DNA of 64,000 nucleotides from Clostridia bacterium (GTDB lineage: Bacteria > Bacillota > Clostridia > Oscillospirales > Acutalibacteraceae), in NCBI GenBank assembly GCA_017461625.1, contig JAFTXJ010000009.1, positions 217,602-281,601 of the forward strand, written 5' to 3'. Of this stretch, positions 42,606-50,973 are shown in pieces. The position numbers and the translations under genes were made by a program. Numbering within the stretch: the stretch's first letter is position 1; each line of letters begins with the position of its first letter. The notes below the pieces were generated by a model. The model searched no databases, had not been told where the DNA came from, and saw nothing but the letters and a program-made list of their open reading frames with translations.

Positions 42606-42866
42606 TTAACCTTTAGCGTCTGCAGCAGAAACAACCGCTTCATCAGCCTTTTGGGCTTTTTTAGTAAAAGAGTTATTCTTCCACCATGACCAGACTGAAC
42701 TGATTGCAGTGAAAATAAAAGATATATAATAAGTTAAATCATCCATATCGGCTTCATTCTGCGTTATTCCGAAAATAACCAAAGCCTGATTTACGAGTGC
42801 AATTATAAGAACAGCCGTTCTGACCCACGTTGACCTTTCAACTCCTTTAAAATTTATTTTATTCAT
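42606..42866 (-). CDS. Phage holin (SPP1/phi-LC3 type)
   Basis: 86 residues from ATG 42866, AGGAGG seven bases upstream. Two membrane segments (about residues 14-33 and 45-60), with VNQALVIFGI and a TAISSVWSWWKNNSFT motif typical of Gram-positive phage holins, and a polar tail. Holins make membrane holes that let the endolysin reach peptidoglycan. Last gene of the phage-derived module, overlapping the XhlA-like gene by eight bases. Confidence 0.88.
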   Translation of the reverse strand: MNKINFKGVERSTWVRTAVLIIALVNQALVIFGITQNEADMDDLTYYISFIFTAISSVWSWWKNNSFTKKAQKADEAVVSAADAKG

Positions 42867-43083
42867 CAAATAACCTCCTTATATCATCAATTCTGTGGTG
42901 AGCTGATTTTAAAGAATCTTCAACCTTAACCATACGCTCAACCAGATTATTATGCTTTTCAACCTTTTTCTCAAGCTGTGAAATGCGGTAAACAGTCAGT
43001 TTGTTTGAAGCGATTATTCCCCCGAGTGTCCCCAACAAAGTGCCTAAAAAAGATAAAACGGCAATCACTATATCACTGCTCAT
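42859..43083 (-). CDS. XhlA-like membrane/coiled-coil protein
   Basis: 74 residues with one N-terminal membrane segment (VIAVLSFLGTLLGTLGGIIAS) abbreviated here by its ends VIAVL and GGIIAS, then a coiled coil (SQLEKKVEKHNNLVER). XhlA-type proteins are found beside holins and help cell lysis in Bacillus phage PBSX. Two bases from the endolysin gene and overlapping the holin. Confidence 0.75.
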   Translation of the reverse strand: MSSDIVIAVLSFLGTLLGTLGGIIASNKLTVYRISQLEKKVEKHNNLVERMVKVEDSLKSAHHRIDDIRRLFDE

Positions 43084-43084
43084 T

Positions 43085-43774
43085 TTACACCCTCACACAA
43101 TAATCCAAGCACACCCATCCCGACGGCGTTTTGCCCCAGCAGGAGTTTGAAACCTTATTTACGGCACATACTACTCCTTTAACATAACCGTTGCAGGCTT
43201 TACCTGAATTTAAACGTTTGATCTGCTGCTTTGCATTTGCAGTGAACGAAGAAAACTTTTTAACAGCATAATTTGTACCTGCACCGCGCCTAACATTCAG
43301 CACATCTGCCGTTACCTTATACACACCTGATGAATACTCATTTGGCGGAGTATACTTGCTTGAAAAAACCTCAGGGTCTTCATATTTATCAGTTTTTAAA
43401 TCTTTAATGCCGAGATGCAGATGGATACCGGTGGCTTTACCCGTTTTGCCTGTTTTACCGATTTTTGTTCCTTTTTTAACGCTCTGCCCTGTTTTAACAA
43501 GCACACTGTCAAGATGATAATGCAAAAACTTTTTACCGATTCTCGGATAAACAACCCAGACATATTTAGCTCCGTCAGCAGCAACACCGCAGGAAAGAAC
43601 TGTACCGTCTTCAATTGCGTATTGCATAATTTTTTTGGCATAAGTTCCGTAATCTGTTCCATAATGAAATGCAGATGTTTTACCTGCAGCAGTTGAAATC
43701 TGAGCTCGCTTACCGTAAGAAGATGTGAGGTAATGCTTTTCACCGTTAAATATAAGATTGCTTATTTTACTCAT
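43085..43774 (-). CDS. Endolysin: M23 peptidase with SH3 domain
   Basis: 229 residues without signal peptide. M23 metallopeptidase with FHYGTDYGT (H-x3-D) and IHLHLG (HxH) for zinc, cutting peptidoglycan cross-bridges. From about residue 150 a bacterial SH3 domain (YKVTADVLNVRRGAGTNY) binds the wall. It depends on the holin to leave the cell. An M23 enzyme as phage endolysin is less common than amidase or muramidase. Confidence 0.9.
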   Translation of the reverse strand: MSKISNLIFNGEKHYLTSSYGKRAQISTAAGKTSAFHYGTDYGTYAKKIMQYAIEDGTVLSCGVAADGAKYVWVVYPRIGKKFLHYHLDSVLVKTGQSVKKGTKIGKTGKTGKATGIHLHLGIKDLKTDKYEDPEVFSSKYTPPNEYSSGVYKVTADVLNVRRGAGTNYAVKKFSSFTANAKQQIKRLNSGKACNGYVKGVVCAVNKVSNSCWGKTPSGWVCLDYCVRV

Positions 43775-43786
43775 TATTTCACCTCG

Positions 43787-45640
43787 CTATATAACATCAT
43801 AATACATTTTCGGATATATCACATTAAACACGGGAGTTGTGTCGGAATCTGTATAGTCTGTTGCCCACCCCGGCGGAGTAAGAACCTCAACCGAATTTCT
43901 CGCATCTGAAGGAATGGCATTAATCGTATAAGAAATTGATGTTACCTTAACATCATCAGGGCAAGCCGCTGCAATAACAGCACCGACTTCTGCGTTTGCC
44001 GATGATGCATAAGGATTTGCATATTTACAACTTAGTACACTGCTGAACGGAATAACACTAACCCCCTCAGGTATATTCATTTCAATATCAAAAATGTTGT
44101 TTGACGAGCGTGAATCATAATCATCGGTCGGTGAGTTTTTCTGGTATAAAATCGGTCTTACTCTGATGATAGTTTCATAATCAGAGTCAACGGTTACAAA
44201 CCCATTGAGAGTAACATTATATACACCGTACAGTTTTTGTTTATAACAAGACACCCACATCGGTTCGCAACCTGAACTTAAAGTAAGATAGTTATTTGTA
44301 GTGTTACCTTTCCACACAACCTGCTTGGTTTGTGGCTTCAAATCAGCCGATGTAGCCACAACAGGTTCTCTGACCGCTTCTAAAATAAAACTACCCATAA
44401 ACTCCGCAAGCTTTTTTGTTGCACTTTTGAACTCTGACTGAGTTGTTCCGCTGTCTGACCATATTACAGTACACGCATTCATACTATACATATATGTTGC
44501 ATAGTTGGTGACAATAGATGAATTTGTTTCAACAATCTGTGAGCCGGAATATAAATCAGATTGCTCATATCTGCTGTCAAACGATGAAACAACTTTCTGA
44601 ATAAAATTGCCCTGCGTCAAGTCATTTGCTTTGTAATAAATCTTTTTACCGCTTTGGGTAAAATTTTCACATTCAAAATCAAAAAACCACACACAGTTTT
44701 CTGCTCCGACAGCATCAAGGGCTGTTATCACAGGGATTGTTTCAGGCTCAGAAAAAGCGGCATCACCTTTTCCGTCAGCAGTGCTTTCATCAAAAAAGTG
44801 ATCGTAATTTATAAACGGTATACAGCCGTTGGAATTGAAACGAGATCTTGAAAAAAGTGCTTCGGGGCATACAATCGGCAAAACTACAAACTTAACCTTG
44901 CTGTGTAAAAAATTCAGGTTTGCACTTGTTTTGTAATTTTCGCACAAATCTCTGAAAAATCCACCCAAAGCCGATATTGTCATATAACTTGAGGCAAAGT
45001 GATTTGCAGTAATAAAAACAACCCTGTCATAATCACTGCCTGTAAAAGTGAAAGACATAATATCGTTGCCCGAGTAATCCTGACCTTCTACATTGGCCGT
45101 AACGTAAGTAGGATATTTTTCGGCAAGGTCTGAAAAAGTTGTGTGGTAAACTGAATGAATATCCGTTTCATCAACCATTGAATAATCTTCATAAACAAAA
45201 TTTTCACTCAGCCTGAATGAATAGTCTTGCCACAGCAAATGTATGGCAGACTCTTTTGAAGCGGTGTCTTCCTGAGACGAATCATCTTCGTCAGGCAAGA
45301 GTGTTTTAATATCATCGCAATTGGCTTCCTCAACCACTCTTTGAACCACTATGTTTGTGGAGATTACAACGCCGTCACTGTTTTCACCCACAACACCAAT
45401 TTTTAAAACACCCGTGTTTTTAAGGCATTCTTTCGGTATTTTGCAAACACCTGTGTCATCAAGTTCAACAGCGTAACACACGCTGTCACCTATGGCAAAA
45501 ACCGCAGTTCTTTCAAAGCCTTTCCACTCTGAATTGAACGTAAAAGCACAGGTGTCATAATTTATACTGCCACTTGTTGTCATCGGATGGCTGCCAAGTG
45601 TCAGTTGATTTCCGTTTGCGTATAAATTAAGCAGATTCAT
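43787..45640 (-). CDS. Phage tail-fibre/baseplate-like protein with degenerate M14 region
   Basis: 617 residues from ATG 45640 (MNLLNLYANGNQLTLG), with AAGGAGG upstream. Residues 1-110 resemble the N-terminal domain of clostridial phage tail-fibre/BppU-type proteins (YDTCAFTFNSEWKGFERTA). Residues about 150-440 look like an M14 zinc carboxypeptidase (AFSEPETIPV, FITANHF, VLPIVCPEAL), but HxxE reads HFAS and the third His is replaced in DFECE, so zinc ligands are lost. The C-terminus is beta-rich. It may bind a cell surface rather than cut it. Confidence 0.7.
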   Translation of the reverse strand: MNLLNLYANGNQLTLGSHPMTTSGSINYDTCAFTFNSEWKGFERTAVFAIGDSVCYAVELDDTGVCKIPKECLKNTGVLKIGVVGENSDGVVISTNIVVQRVVEEANCDDIKTLLPDEDDSSQEDTASKESAIHLLWQDYSFRLSENFVYEDYSMVDETDIHSVYHTTFSDLAEKYPTYVTANVEGQDYSGNDIMSFTFTGSDYDRVVFITANHFASSYMTISALGGFFRDLCENYKTSANLNFLHSKVKFVVLPIVCPEALFSRSRFNSNGCIPFINYDHFFDESTADGKGDAAFSEPETIPVITALDAVGAENCVWFFDFECENFTQSGKKIYYKANDLTQGNFIQKVVSSFDSRYEQSDLYSGSQIVETNSSIVTNYATYMYSMNACTVIWSDSGTTQSEFKSATKKLAEFMGSFILEAVREPVVATSADLKPQTKQVVWKGNTTNNYLTLSSGCEPMWVSCYKQKLYGVYNVTLNGFVTVDSDYETIIRVRPILYQKNSPTDDYDSRSSNNIFDIEMNIPEGVSVIPFSSVLSCKYANPYASSANAEVGAVIAAACPDDVKVTSISYTINAIPSDARNSVEVLTPPGWATDYTDSDTTPVFNVIYPKMYYDVI

Positions 45641-45869
45641 ATAAATCTTCCTCCTTGTTGTAATAATTTGCAAGCTTATAAGCAAGAGCCAGAAGTTCAC
45701 TCTTCTGGGCATAAAAAGCTTGCCTCTTTTGTTTTAGCTTATAACATTTATCTGTTTCTCCATCAGCCATTGCCAATTTGATTTTGGTAGTTACTTTTTT
45801 AATAAGGTAATCCATATCAGCCGCTGCTTTAAAATAATCAGTGCTTAGGTCAGTTATTGTTCTTTCCAT
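45627..45869 (-). CDS. Small coiled-coil protein of the phage-derived module
   Basis: 80 residues, helical and charged (KCYKLKQKRQAFYAQKSELL). It overlaps the regulator upstream by 16 bases and the fibre gene downstream by 14, so all three are translated together. No family recognised. Confidence 0.65.
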   Translation of the reverse strand: MERTITDLSTDYFKAAADMDYLIKKVTTKIKLAMADGETDKCYKLKQKRQAFYAQKSELLALAYKLANYYNKEEDLYESA

Positions 45870-46498
45870 TTTGCAGTTACCTTTCCTTTATCAAATTCAA
45901 TTATTATATTCACGCCGAACGCTCGGCTGTAGTTTTCTATTTCATCAACATTTAAAGGGCGAATTCCCTTTTCAGAAGATAAAATATCCTTTTCCCTTAC
46001 CCCTGTCACCTTTGCGGTGTCTTCAATGCTCACACTGTGAGCTGTTCTGATATTTTTAATGACTTTACCTGTTTCCCCTTGCTGCTGATTTTGTGAGGCA
46101 AGAATCTTCAAAGATTCAGCTACATAAAGCGGAACTGTCTCTTTACCCGGCAGATTACGGAAATACATTACGAGGGGTTCAAGATACGCCTCTATTATTT
46201 CCAGCCCCTTTGCCCTTGCCGAATATACAGCCCTCAAGCTGATCCCAAGCTCTTGCGCACACTGATTTGCACTTATTGAATCAAGGCAACACCTCCTTAT
46301 AACGTGTCGCTGAACCACTGAAAGCTTAGTGTCGATTATATGGTTTGTGAGATGTGCCATATCAATATTTCTCACTCGGTTAACAACTGATTCTATCGAC
46401 TCAATTGCTTCAGCAGGTGTAAAAAGATAATCTTTCATACATTTCAAGGCAAAATTTGCCTCTTCCAAAGAAATCAGGTTATCTGATATGCTTTTCAT
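45854..46498 (-). CDS. Two-HTH regulator (sigma-like plus XRE-like)
   Basis: 214 residues. Residues about 60-105 form a sigma region-4-like helix-turn-helix (LSVVQRHVIRRCCLD, CAQELGISLRAVYSARAKGL). Residues about 150-205 resemble an XRE-type HTH (IRTAHSVSIEDTAKVTGV, DILSSEKGIRPLNVDEIE). First gene of the phage-derived operon, GGAGGTG before the start. It may act as late-gene activator, as phage ArpU/sigma-like proteins do. That is inference. Confidence 0.65.
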   Translation of the reverse strand: MKSISDNLISLEEANFALKCMKDYLFTPAEAIESIESVVNRVRNIDMAHLTNHIIDTKLSVVQRHVIRRCCLDSISANQCAQELGISLRAVYSARAKGLEIIEAYLEPLVMYFRNLPGKETVPLYVAESLKILASQNQQQGETGKVIKNIRTAHSVSIEDTAKVTGVREKDILSSEKGIRPLNVDEIENYSRAFGVNIIIEFDKGKVTAKWKEQ

Positions 46499-46528
46499 TT
46501 TATCACCTCCTTGAATAGCACAACTATT

Positions 46529-46557
46529 ATTATAAGAACATTTGTTCTCTTTGTCAA
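46529..46557 (-). promoter_or_regulatory. Promoter of the phage-derived module
   Basis: Minus strand perfect consensus TTGACA (46552-46557), 17 bases, TATAAT (46529-46534). The spacer is filled by the GAACATTTGTTC box, so a bound repressor would block RNA polymerase. Confidence 0.9.
46536..46547. promoter_or_regulatory. LexA/DinR-type box
   Basis: GAACATTTGTTC, matching GAAC-N4-GTTC, the core of Gram-positive SOS boxes. It lies between -35 and -10 of the module promoter. An identical box is at 60496-60507. Confidence 0.7.
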
Positions 46558-46595
46558 GTAAAATATTAGAAAAACTATTTAATTTTAAAAATTAC

Positions 46596-46624
46596 TTGAC
46601 TTTTTCAATAGTTTGGCTCATAAT
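46596..46624 (+). promoter_or_regulatory. Promoter of the S24 repressor
   Basis: TTGACT (46596-46601), 17 bases, CATAAT (46619-46624). ACTATT/AATAGT repeats around it could be operators. Confidence 0.6.
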
Positions 46625-46648
46625 ATAAGCGATAAAGGGTGTGTTACA

Positions 46649-47242
46649 ATGAGTATTATTAAAGAATTAAGAAACAGAAAAGGGCTTACTCAGGCTCAGC
46701 TTGCAAAAATGTGTAACGTTCATCAGACAGCTGTGAGTCAATGGGAAAAGGGAAGAACTGACCCCGACCGTGAGTCATTAAAAATTCTTTCTGAAATTTT
46801 CAGTGTGCCTGTTGACACAATTATGGGGCTCGATTCAGGGAATGATAATAAAGTAATTATCCCTGTGTTAGGCTACGTAAGGGCGGGCACACCGATAGAG
46901 GCAGTTGAAGAAATTCTTGATTATGAAGAGATCTCACCCCAGCTTGCTGCAACAGGCGATTTTTTTGCTTTACAAATTAAAGGTAATAGCATGGAACCGA
47001 GAATCTGCGAGAATGACGTTGTTATTGTCAGAAAACAAAGTGATGTTGACAGCGGTGATGTTGCTGTTGTGCTTGTGAATTCTATGGATGCTACAGTTAA
47101 AAAGGTTATAAAAAAAGGCACCAGCCTTTCACTGGTACCTTTTAACCCTAATTATGATGTTATGATTTACTCTGCCGAAGAGGTTTCACGCTTACCTGTG
47201 AACATTATCGGCAAAGTGGTTGAACTCAGAGGAAAATTTTAG
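46649..47242 (+). CDS. CI/LexA-like repressor: XRE HTH plus S24 peptidase
   Basis: 197 residues from ATG 46649 (MSIIKELRNRKGL) with AAAGGGTG upstream; an earlier in-frame ATG has none. Residues 1-65: XRE HTH (LTQAQLAKMC, AVSQWEKG). Residues 70-197: S24 domain with cleavage site VRAGTP (Ala-Gly), GNSMEP with catalytic Ser, and DATVKKV with catalytic Lys. Such repressors cleave themselves when RecA is activated by DNA damage. It is divergent from the phage-derived lysis module and presumably holds it off. Confidence 0.92.
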   Translation: MSIIKELRNRKGLTQAQLAKMCNVHQTAVSQWEKGRTDPDRESLKILSEIFSVPVDTIMGLDSGNDNKVIIPVLGYVRAGTPIEAVEEILDYEEISPQLAATGDFFALQIKGNSMEPRICENDVVIVRKQSDVDSGDVAVVLVNSMDATVKKVIKKGTSLSLVPFNPNYDVMIYSAEEVSRLPVNIIGKVVELRGKF

Positions 47243-47940
47243 CGGATACTTACTTCACCTGATGAAACAAGCCCGTTTTTTCCATCTGTATATTTTACAA
47301 TTAAAGCGGCATTATCATCTATCCCTCGGGCAAAAGCCTCAACAGGCTCTTTACCTGGGGATATTATTTTTATATTTTTGTTGAGGGTCACACATCTTTC
47401 ACGATAAAAATTCAGAAACTTTTTGCTTTGCAAATTGTCAAACTCATCAAAAAAGCAATCAAGCACAGCGTCAAGAAGCTCCGATTTATCACAGCCTACA
47501 CTTCCTGCAATTTCTTTTATTTCATCAGGAAAATCAAGTGTAGCTGTGTTAATGCCGATGCCCACAATCATATATTCAAGCTCTCCGCCCACAAATGCAC
47601 CCTCGGTTAGTATTCCGCAGACCTTTTTGCCCTCAAGTAAAACATCGTTGACCCACTTAACCCGGGCTTCTTTCCCCGTCACCGTCTCAACAGCTTTCAT
47701 CACTGCAACAGCAGTGAGAGTGGTAACAAGAGTAGGGTCTGAACCGAAACCCTCTTTCAGAAGAATTGACATATAAAGCCCTGTTTTATCCGGGGAATAA
47801 AAGCTTCTTCCGAGCCTGCCTCTGCCCCCTGTCTGACAATCTGCAACAATTACCGTTCCGTGAGGCAAATCCTTCGCCTGCTGCTTTAAAAGAGTGTTTG
47901 TTGATGTTACCGTTCCTTTTTTTATAACATTAAAATTCAT
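47239..47940 (-). CDS. birA: Biotin-[acetyl-CoA-carboxylase] ligase
   Basis: 233 residues, the short group I form without the N-terminal DNA-binding domain. TSTNTLL, GRGRLGRSFYSP (biotinyl-AMP site), VKWVNDVLL and GIGIN are family motifs. It attaches biotin to carboxylase carrier domains. Its end overlaps that of the convergent repressor by four bases. Two bases from malQ. Confidence 0.94.
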   Translation of the reverse strand: MNFNVIKKGTVTSTNTLLKQQAKDLPHGTVIVADCQTGGRGRLGRSFYSPDKTGLYMSILLKEGFGSDPTLVTTLTAVAVMKAVETVTGKEARVKWVNDVLLEGKKVCGILTEGAFVGGELEYMIVGIGINTATLDFPDEIKEIAGSVGCDKSELLDAVLDCFFDEFDNLQSKKFLNFYRERCVTLNKNIKIISPGKEPVEAFARGIDDNAALIVKYTDGKNGLVSSGEVSIR

Positions 47941-47941
47941 T

Positions 47942-49441
47942 TTAACCTCTGCCGTAAAGAGAGTTTATTTTAACAAAATATTCTTTGTCAATATTATCAA
48001 TTGTTTCTTGAGTTGTGCGAATTCTCCAGTTAAGCTCTGCAATACCGGGTATATTCATTCTTGCATCATTGCCGAAGCCGCACAAATCCTGAAAAGCAAT
48101 AATTGCTGTGTCGGCACAGGATTTCCACACGGTTTCAATCACCTTACGACATGCAGGGGCTTTGTATCCGCCCTCACCCCAGTTACCACCGTCAAAGGAG
48201 CAGTAATCAAGTGCATATTTTCGCTCACCCTCACTTAATTCATAAAGCCAGCCGAGGAGAGTGTTGTTATCGTGAGTGCCAAGACAAGCAATAACGTTCT
48301 TCGGATAATTATGAGGCAAATGCTCGTTTGAAGCATCGCCACCAAAAGCAAACTGAATAACCCTGATTCCGGGGAAACCTGTGTCTTCCAAAAGTTGAAC
48401 AACATCTTCACCGAAAACGCCCAAATCTTCAGCAATAATCGATGGATTATCATAAGCCTTATTAATAGCGTTAAACAGTTTCATACCGGGACCTTTTTTC
48501 CACTCACCGTTGCGTGCGGTTTTGCTGCCGAAAGGAACAGCCCAGAAAGATGCAAGACCCCTGAAGTGGTCAATACGAACTGTGTCATAAATTGAAAGCT
48601 CTTCACCAAGGCGATGCACCCACCATGAAAAACCGTCTTTTTCCATAGCATCCCAATCATAAAGAGGATTGCCCCAAAGCTGACCGTCTTCTGAAAAATA
48701 ATCGGGGGGAACACCTGCAACCTCATCGGGAACAAAGGTTTCCTTGTCTATTTTAAAGATTTCAACATTGCTCCACACATCAGCACTGTCCATCGAAACA
48801 TAAACAGGCATATCACCGAGGATTTTAATACCGTTTTGGTTTGCATAGGCTTTAATCTCTTGCCACTGCTTAAAGAAAATATACTGAACAAAAATCCAGA
48901 AATTCATCTGCTCGCGATATTTTTCCTTGTTTTCAGTGCAGGATTTATAATCACGCTGTGACTGTTCCCATTTCCACCAAGGGGTTTCACCATTAAACTC
49001 TTTAACAGCTTTGAAGAGTGCAAAATCTTCAACCCAAAAATGCTCTTTTACAAAATCAGCAACTGCTTTCTTTTCGCTTTCACCAATATTATTATAAGCC
49101 GTTTTCAAAAGCTGAAGCTTCTTTTCACGGGCGAAGTCATAATCAGCAGTATAAGGAGTGCCGTTATATCGACAAGCATCAACATCCATATGTGACACAA
49201 GACCGTCTTTCTGAAGCAAAACAGGGTCAATAAAAAGGTAATTGCCTGCAAAAGCACTTTCACTTTTATAAGGAGAATTTACCTCATCCACAGGGTGGAA
49301 GGGTAAAACCTGCCAATAGGTAAAATGTGTCTGTTTTAAAAAATCTACAAAACGCAGGGCACTCTCACCAAATCCACCGATTCCAAAGGGTCCCGGCAAT
49401 GATGAAATGTGCATAAGCACACCTGCAGTACGCTTTGACAT
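47942..49441 (-). CDS. malQ: 4-Alpha-glucanotransferase (amylomaltase, GH77)
   Basis: 499 residues from ATG 49441 (MSKRTAGVLMHISSLPG), with AAAGG upstream. GPFGIGGFG, SPYKSESAFAGN, RIDHFRGL with nucleophile Asp, IAEDLG and LGTHDNNT contain the conserved GH77 residues. It moves glucan segments between maltooligosaccharides in the cytoplasm, supporting starch or glycogen use. Operon with birA. Confidence 0.95.
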   Translation of the reverse strand: MSKRTAGVLMHISSLPGPFGIGGFGESALRFVDFLKQTHFTYWQVLPFHPVDEVNSPYKSESAFAGNYLFIDPVLLQKDGLVSHMDVDACRYNGTPYTADYDFAREKKLQLLKTAYNNIGESEKKAVADFVKEHFWVEDFALFKAVKEFNGETPWWKWEQSQRDYKSCTENKEKYREQMNFWIFVQYIFFKQWQEIKAYANQNGIKILGDMPVYVSMDSADVWSNVEIFKIDKETFVPDEVAGVPPDYFSEDGQLWGNPLYDWDAMEKDGFSWWVHRLGEELSIYDTVRIDHFRGLASFWAVPFGSKTARNGEWKKGPGMKLFNAINKAYDNPSIIAEDLGVFGEDVVQLLEDTGFPGIRVIQFAFGGDASNEHLPHNYPKNVIACLGTHDNNTLLGWLYELSEGERKYALDYCSFDGGNWGEGGYKAPACRKVIETVWKSCADTAIIAFQDLCGFGNDARMNIPGIAELNWRIRTTQETIDNIDKEYFVKINSLYGRG

Positions 49442-49491
49442 AAATTCACAGCCTTTCAAAATCTTTTCTGAATTTCAAAACTTTCTCTAAA

Positions 49492-49520
49492 ATTATATTC
49501 TAACCAACTCACGGTGTCAA
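49492..49520 (-). promoter_or_regulatory. Promoter for malQ-birA
   Basis: Minus strand TTGACA (49515-49520), 17 bases, TATAAT (49492-49497). Confidence 0.85.
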
Positions 49521-49631
49521 TAAAACAATGTGCAAAATTTCTCTTGATTTTATTACAGTTTTTTCAAAAAAGATGTTTACTTAATTATGTATAATATGGT
49601 ATTATATGATGCATATGTTTGGAGGTGTCCT

Positions 49632-50945
49632 ATGAAATACGAAAACAATTGGGAATCTTTAAATTCAAGACCTGTTCCCCAATGGTTTGCTGATGCCAAG
49701 TTTGGCATTTTCATTCACTGGGGATTATACTCTGTTCCTGCTTATGCACCTATCGGTCACTATGCAGAATGGTACGGTTGGACTCTTGACTGCCCCGATC
49801 CCACTGATGCACAATTACAGTTCCGTGATTTTCACAAAAAGACTTACGGTGAAAACTTTAAATATGAAGACTTTGTTCCTATGTTCAAAGCTGAAGCCTT
49901 TGACGCTGAAGAATGGGCAGACCTTTTTCAGAAATCAGGTGCTAAATACATAAACCTTGTTTCAAAGCATCACGACGGATATTGTATGTATAAAACAGAA
50001 CACGCTCCCTGGTGGAACAGTGCAGATGTTGGACCCCACAAGGATTTTTGCCGTGAGCTTAAGGATGCTCTTGATAAAACAGATGTTAAATTCGGTGTTT
50101 ATCACTCTGTTTATGAATGGTGGCACCCCCTTTATCTTAAAGACCCTGAGGAATATGCTGTTAAGCACCTTATTCCAATGCTTAAAGAGCTTATTGAAAA
50201 ATATCAGCCTGCAACCCTTTTCACAGACGGTGAATGGTCACATGAAAGCTCGGTATGGCATTCAACAGAATTTTTACAGTGGCTCTATAATGAATCAAGC
50301 GTTAAAGATTTCATTGTTCCCAATGACCGTTGGGGCAGCGAAACAAGAGGCAAGCTCGGTGGTAACTTCACCACAGAATATGGCTACATCAACGGTGAAA
50401 GCTCACCCGGCGGAATTGAAGCGATGGATCAATATGACAGACCTAACGAAGAATGCAGAGGTATGGGTGGTTCATTCGGCTTTAACAGATTTGAAAAGCC
50501 TCACGATTATCTCTCTTCCAAAGAGCTTGTTCATATGCTCGTTGACCTTGTAAGCCGCGGAAGCAACTTCCTGCTTAATATCGGTCCCACAGCCGACGGA
50601 AGAATCCCTGTTATTATGCAGCAGAAGCTTCTTGATATTGGTCGCTGGCTTGAAGTTAACGGCGAAGGAATTTACTCAACGGTAAGATATAAAAACAGCT
50701 CTGATGAAAGAATCAGATACACCAAAAAGGGTGATACACTCTACGCTTTCATTCTCAAATTCCCATTCGGTGAATTTACCCTTAACGAGGTAGATTTTGA
50801 CCCTGATTTGAAGGCAGAATTTTTGGGTAGCGAAGTTAATCCCGTTGTTTCAAATGACAACGGTAAGGTTAAGCTTACTTTCCCCGCTATTGATCCGGAC
50901 ACTCTTAACACAGAATATGCATATTGCATTAAGCTTTATAAATAA
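49632..50945 (+). CDS. Alpha-L-fucosidase, GH29
   Basis: 437 residues from ATG 49632 (MKYENNWESLNSRPVPQW), with GGAGGTG upstream. No signal peptide. FADAKFGIFIHWGLYSVPAY, VSKHHDGYCMY and TLFTDGEWSH with the probable nucleophile Asp identify GH29. A beta-sandwich C-terminal domain follows. It removes alpha-fucose from imported glycans such as N-glycans or mucin. It leads an operon with a HAD phosphatase and a GH38 protein. A possible promoter (TTTACT, 18 bases, TATTAT) lies just upstream. Confidence 0.93.
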   Translation: MKYENNWESLNSRPVPQWFADAKFGIFIHWGLYSVPAYAPIGHYAEWYGWTLDCPDPTDAQLQFRDFHKKTYGENFKYEDFVPMFKAEAFDAEEWADLFQKSGAKYINLVSKHHDGYCMYKTEHAPWWNSADVGPHKDFCRELKDALDKTDVKFGVYHSVYEWWHPLYLKDPEEYAVKHLIPMLKELIEKYQPATLFTDGEWSHESSVWHSTEFLQWLYNESSVKDFIVPNDRWGSETRGKLGGNFTTEYGYINGESSPGGIEAMDQYDRPNEECRGMGGSFGFNRFEKPHDYLSSKELVHMLVDLVSRGSNFLLNIGPTADGRIPVIMQQKLLDIGRWLEVNGEGIYSTVRYKNSSDERIRYTKKGDTLYAFILKFPFGEFTLNEVDFDPDLKAEFLGSEVNPVVSNDNGKVKLTFPAIDPDTLNTEYAYCIKLYK

Positions 50946-50973
50946 TTTTTCCATATAGAAAGAGGAACACAAA

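Noticed and set aside
46649-47242. Chromosomal LexA
   Set aside because: The N-terminus is an XRE-type HTH, not the winged helix of LexA, and it is divergent from phage genes, so a CI-like repressor is the better call.
42606-47242. Complete prophage
   Set aside because: No integrase, terminase, portal, capsid or tape-measure genes; flanked directly by glycosyltransferase and birA.
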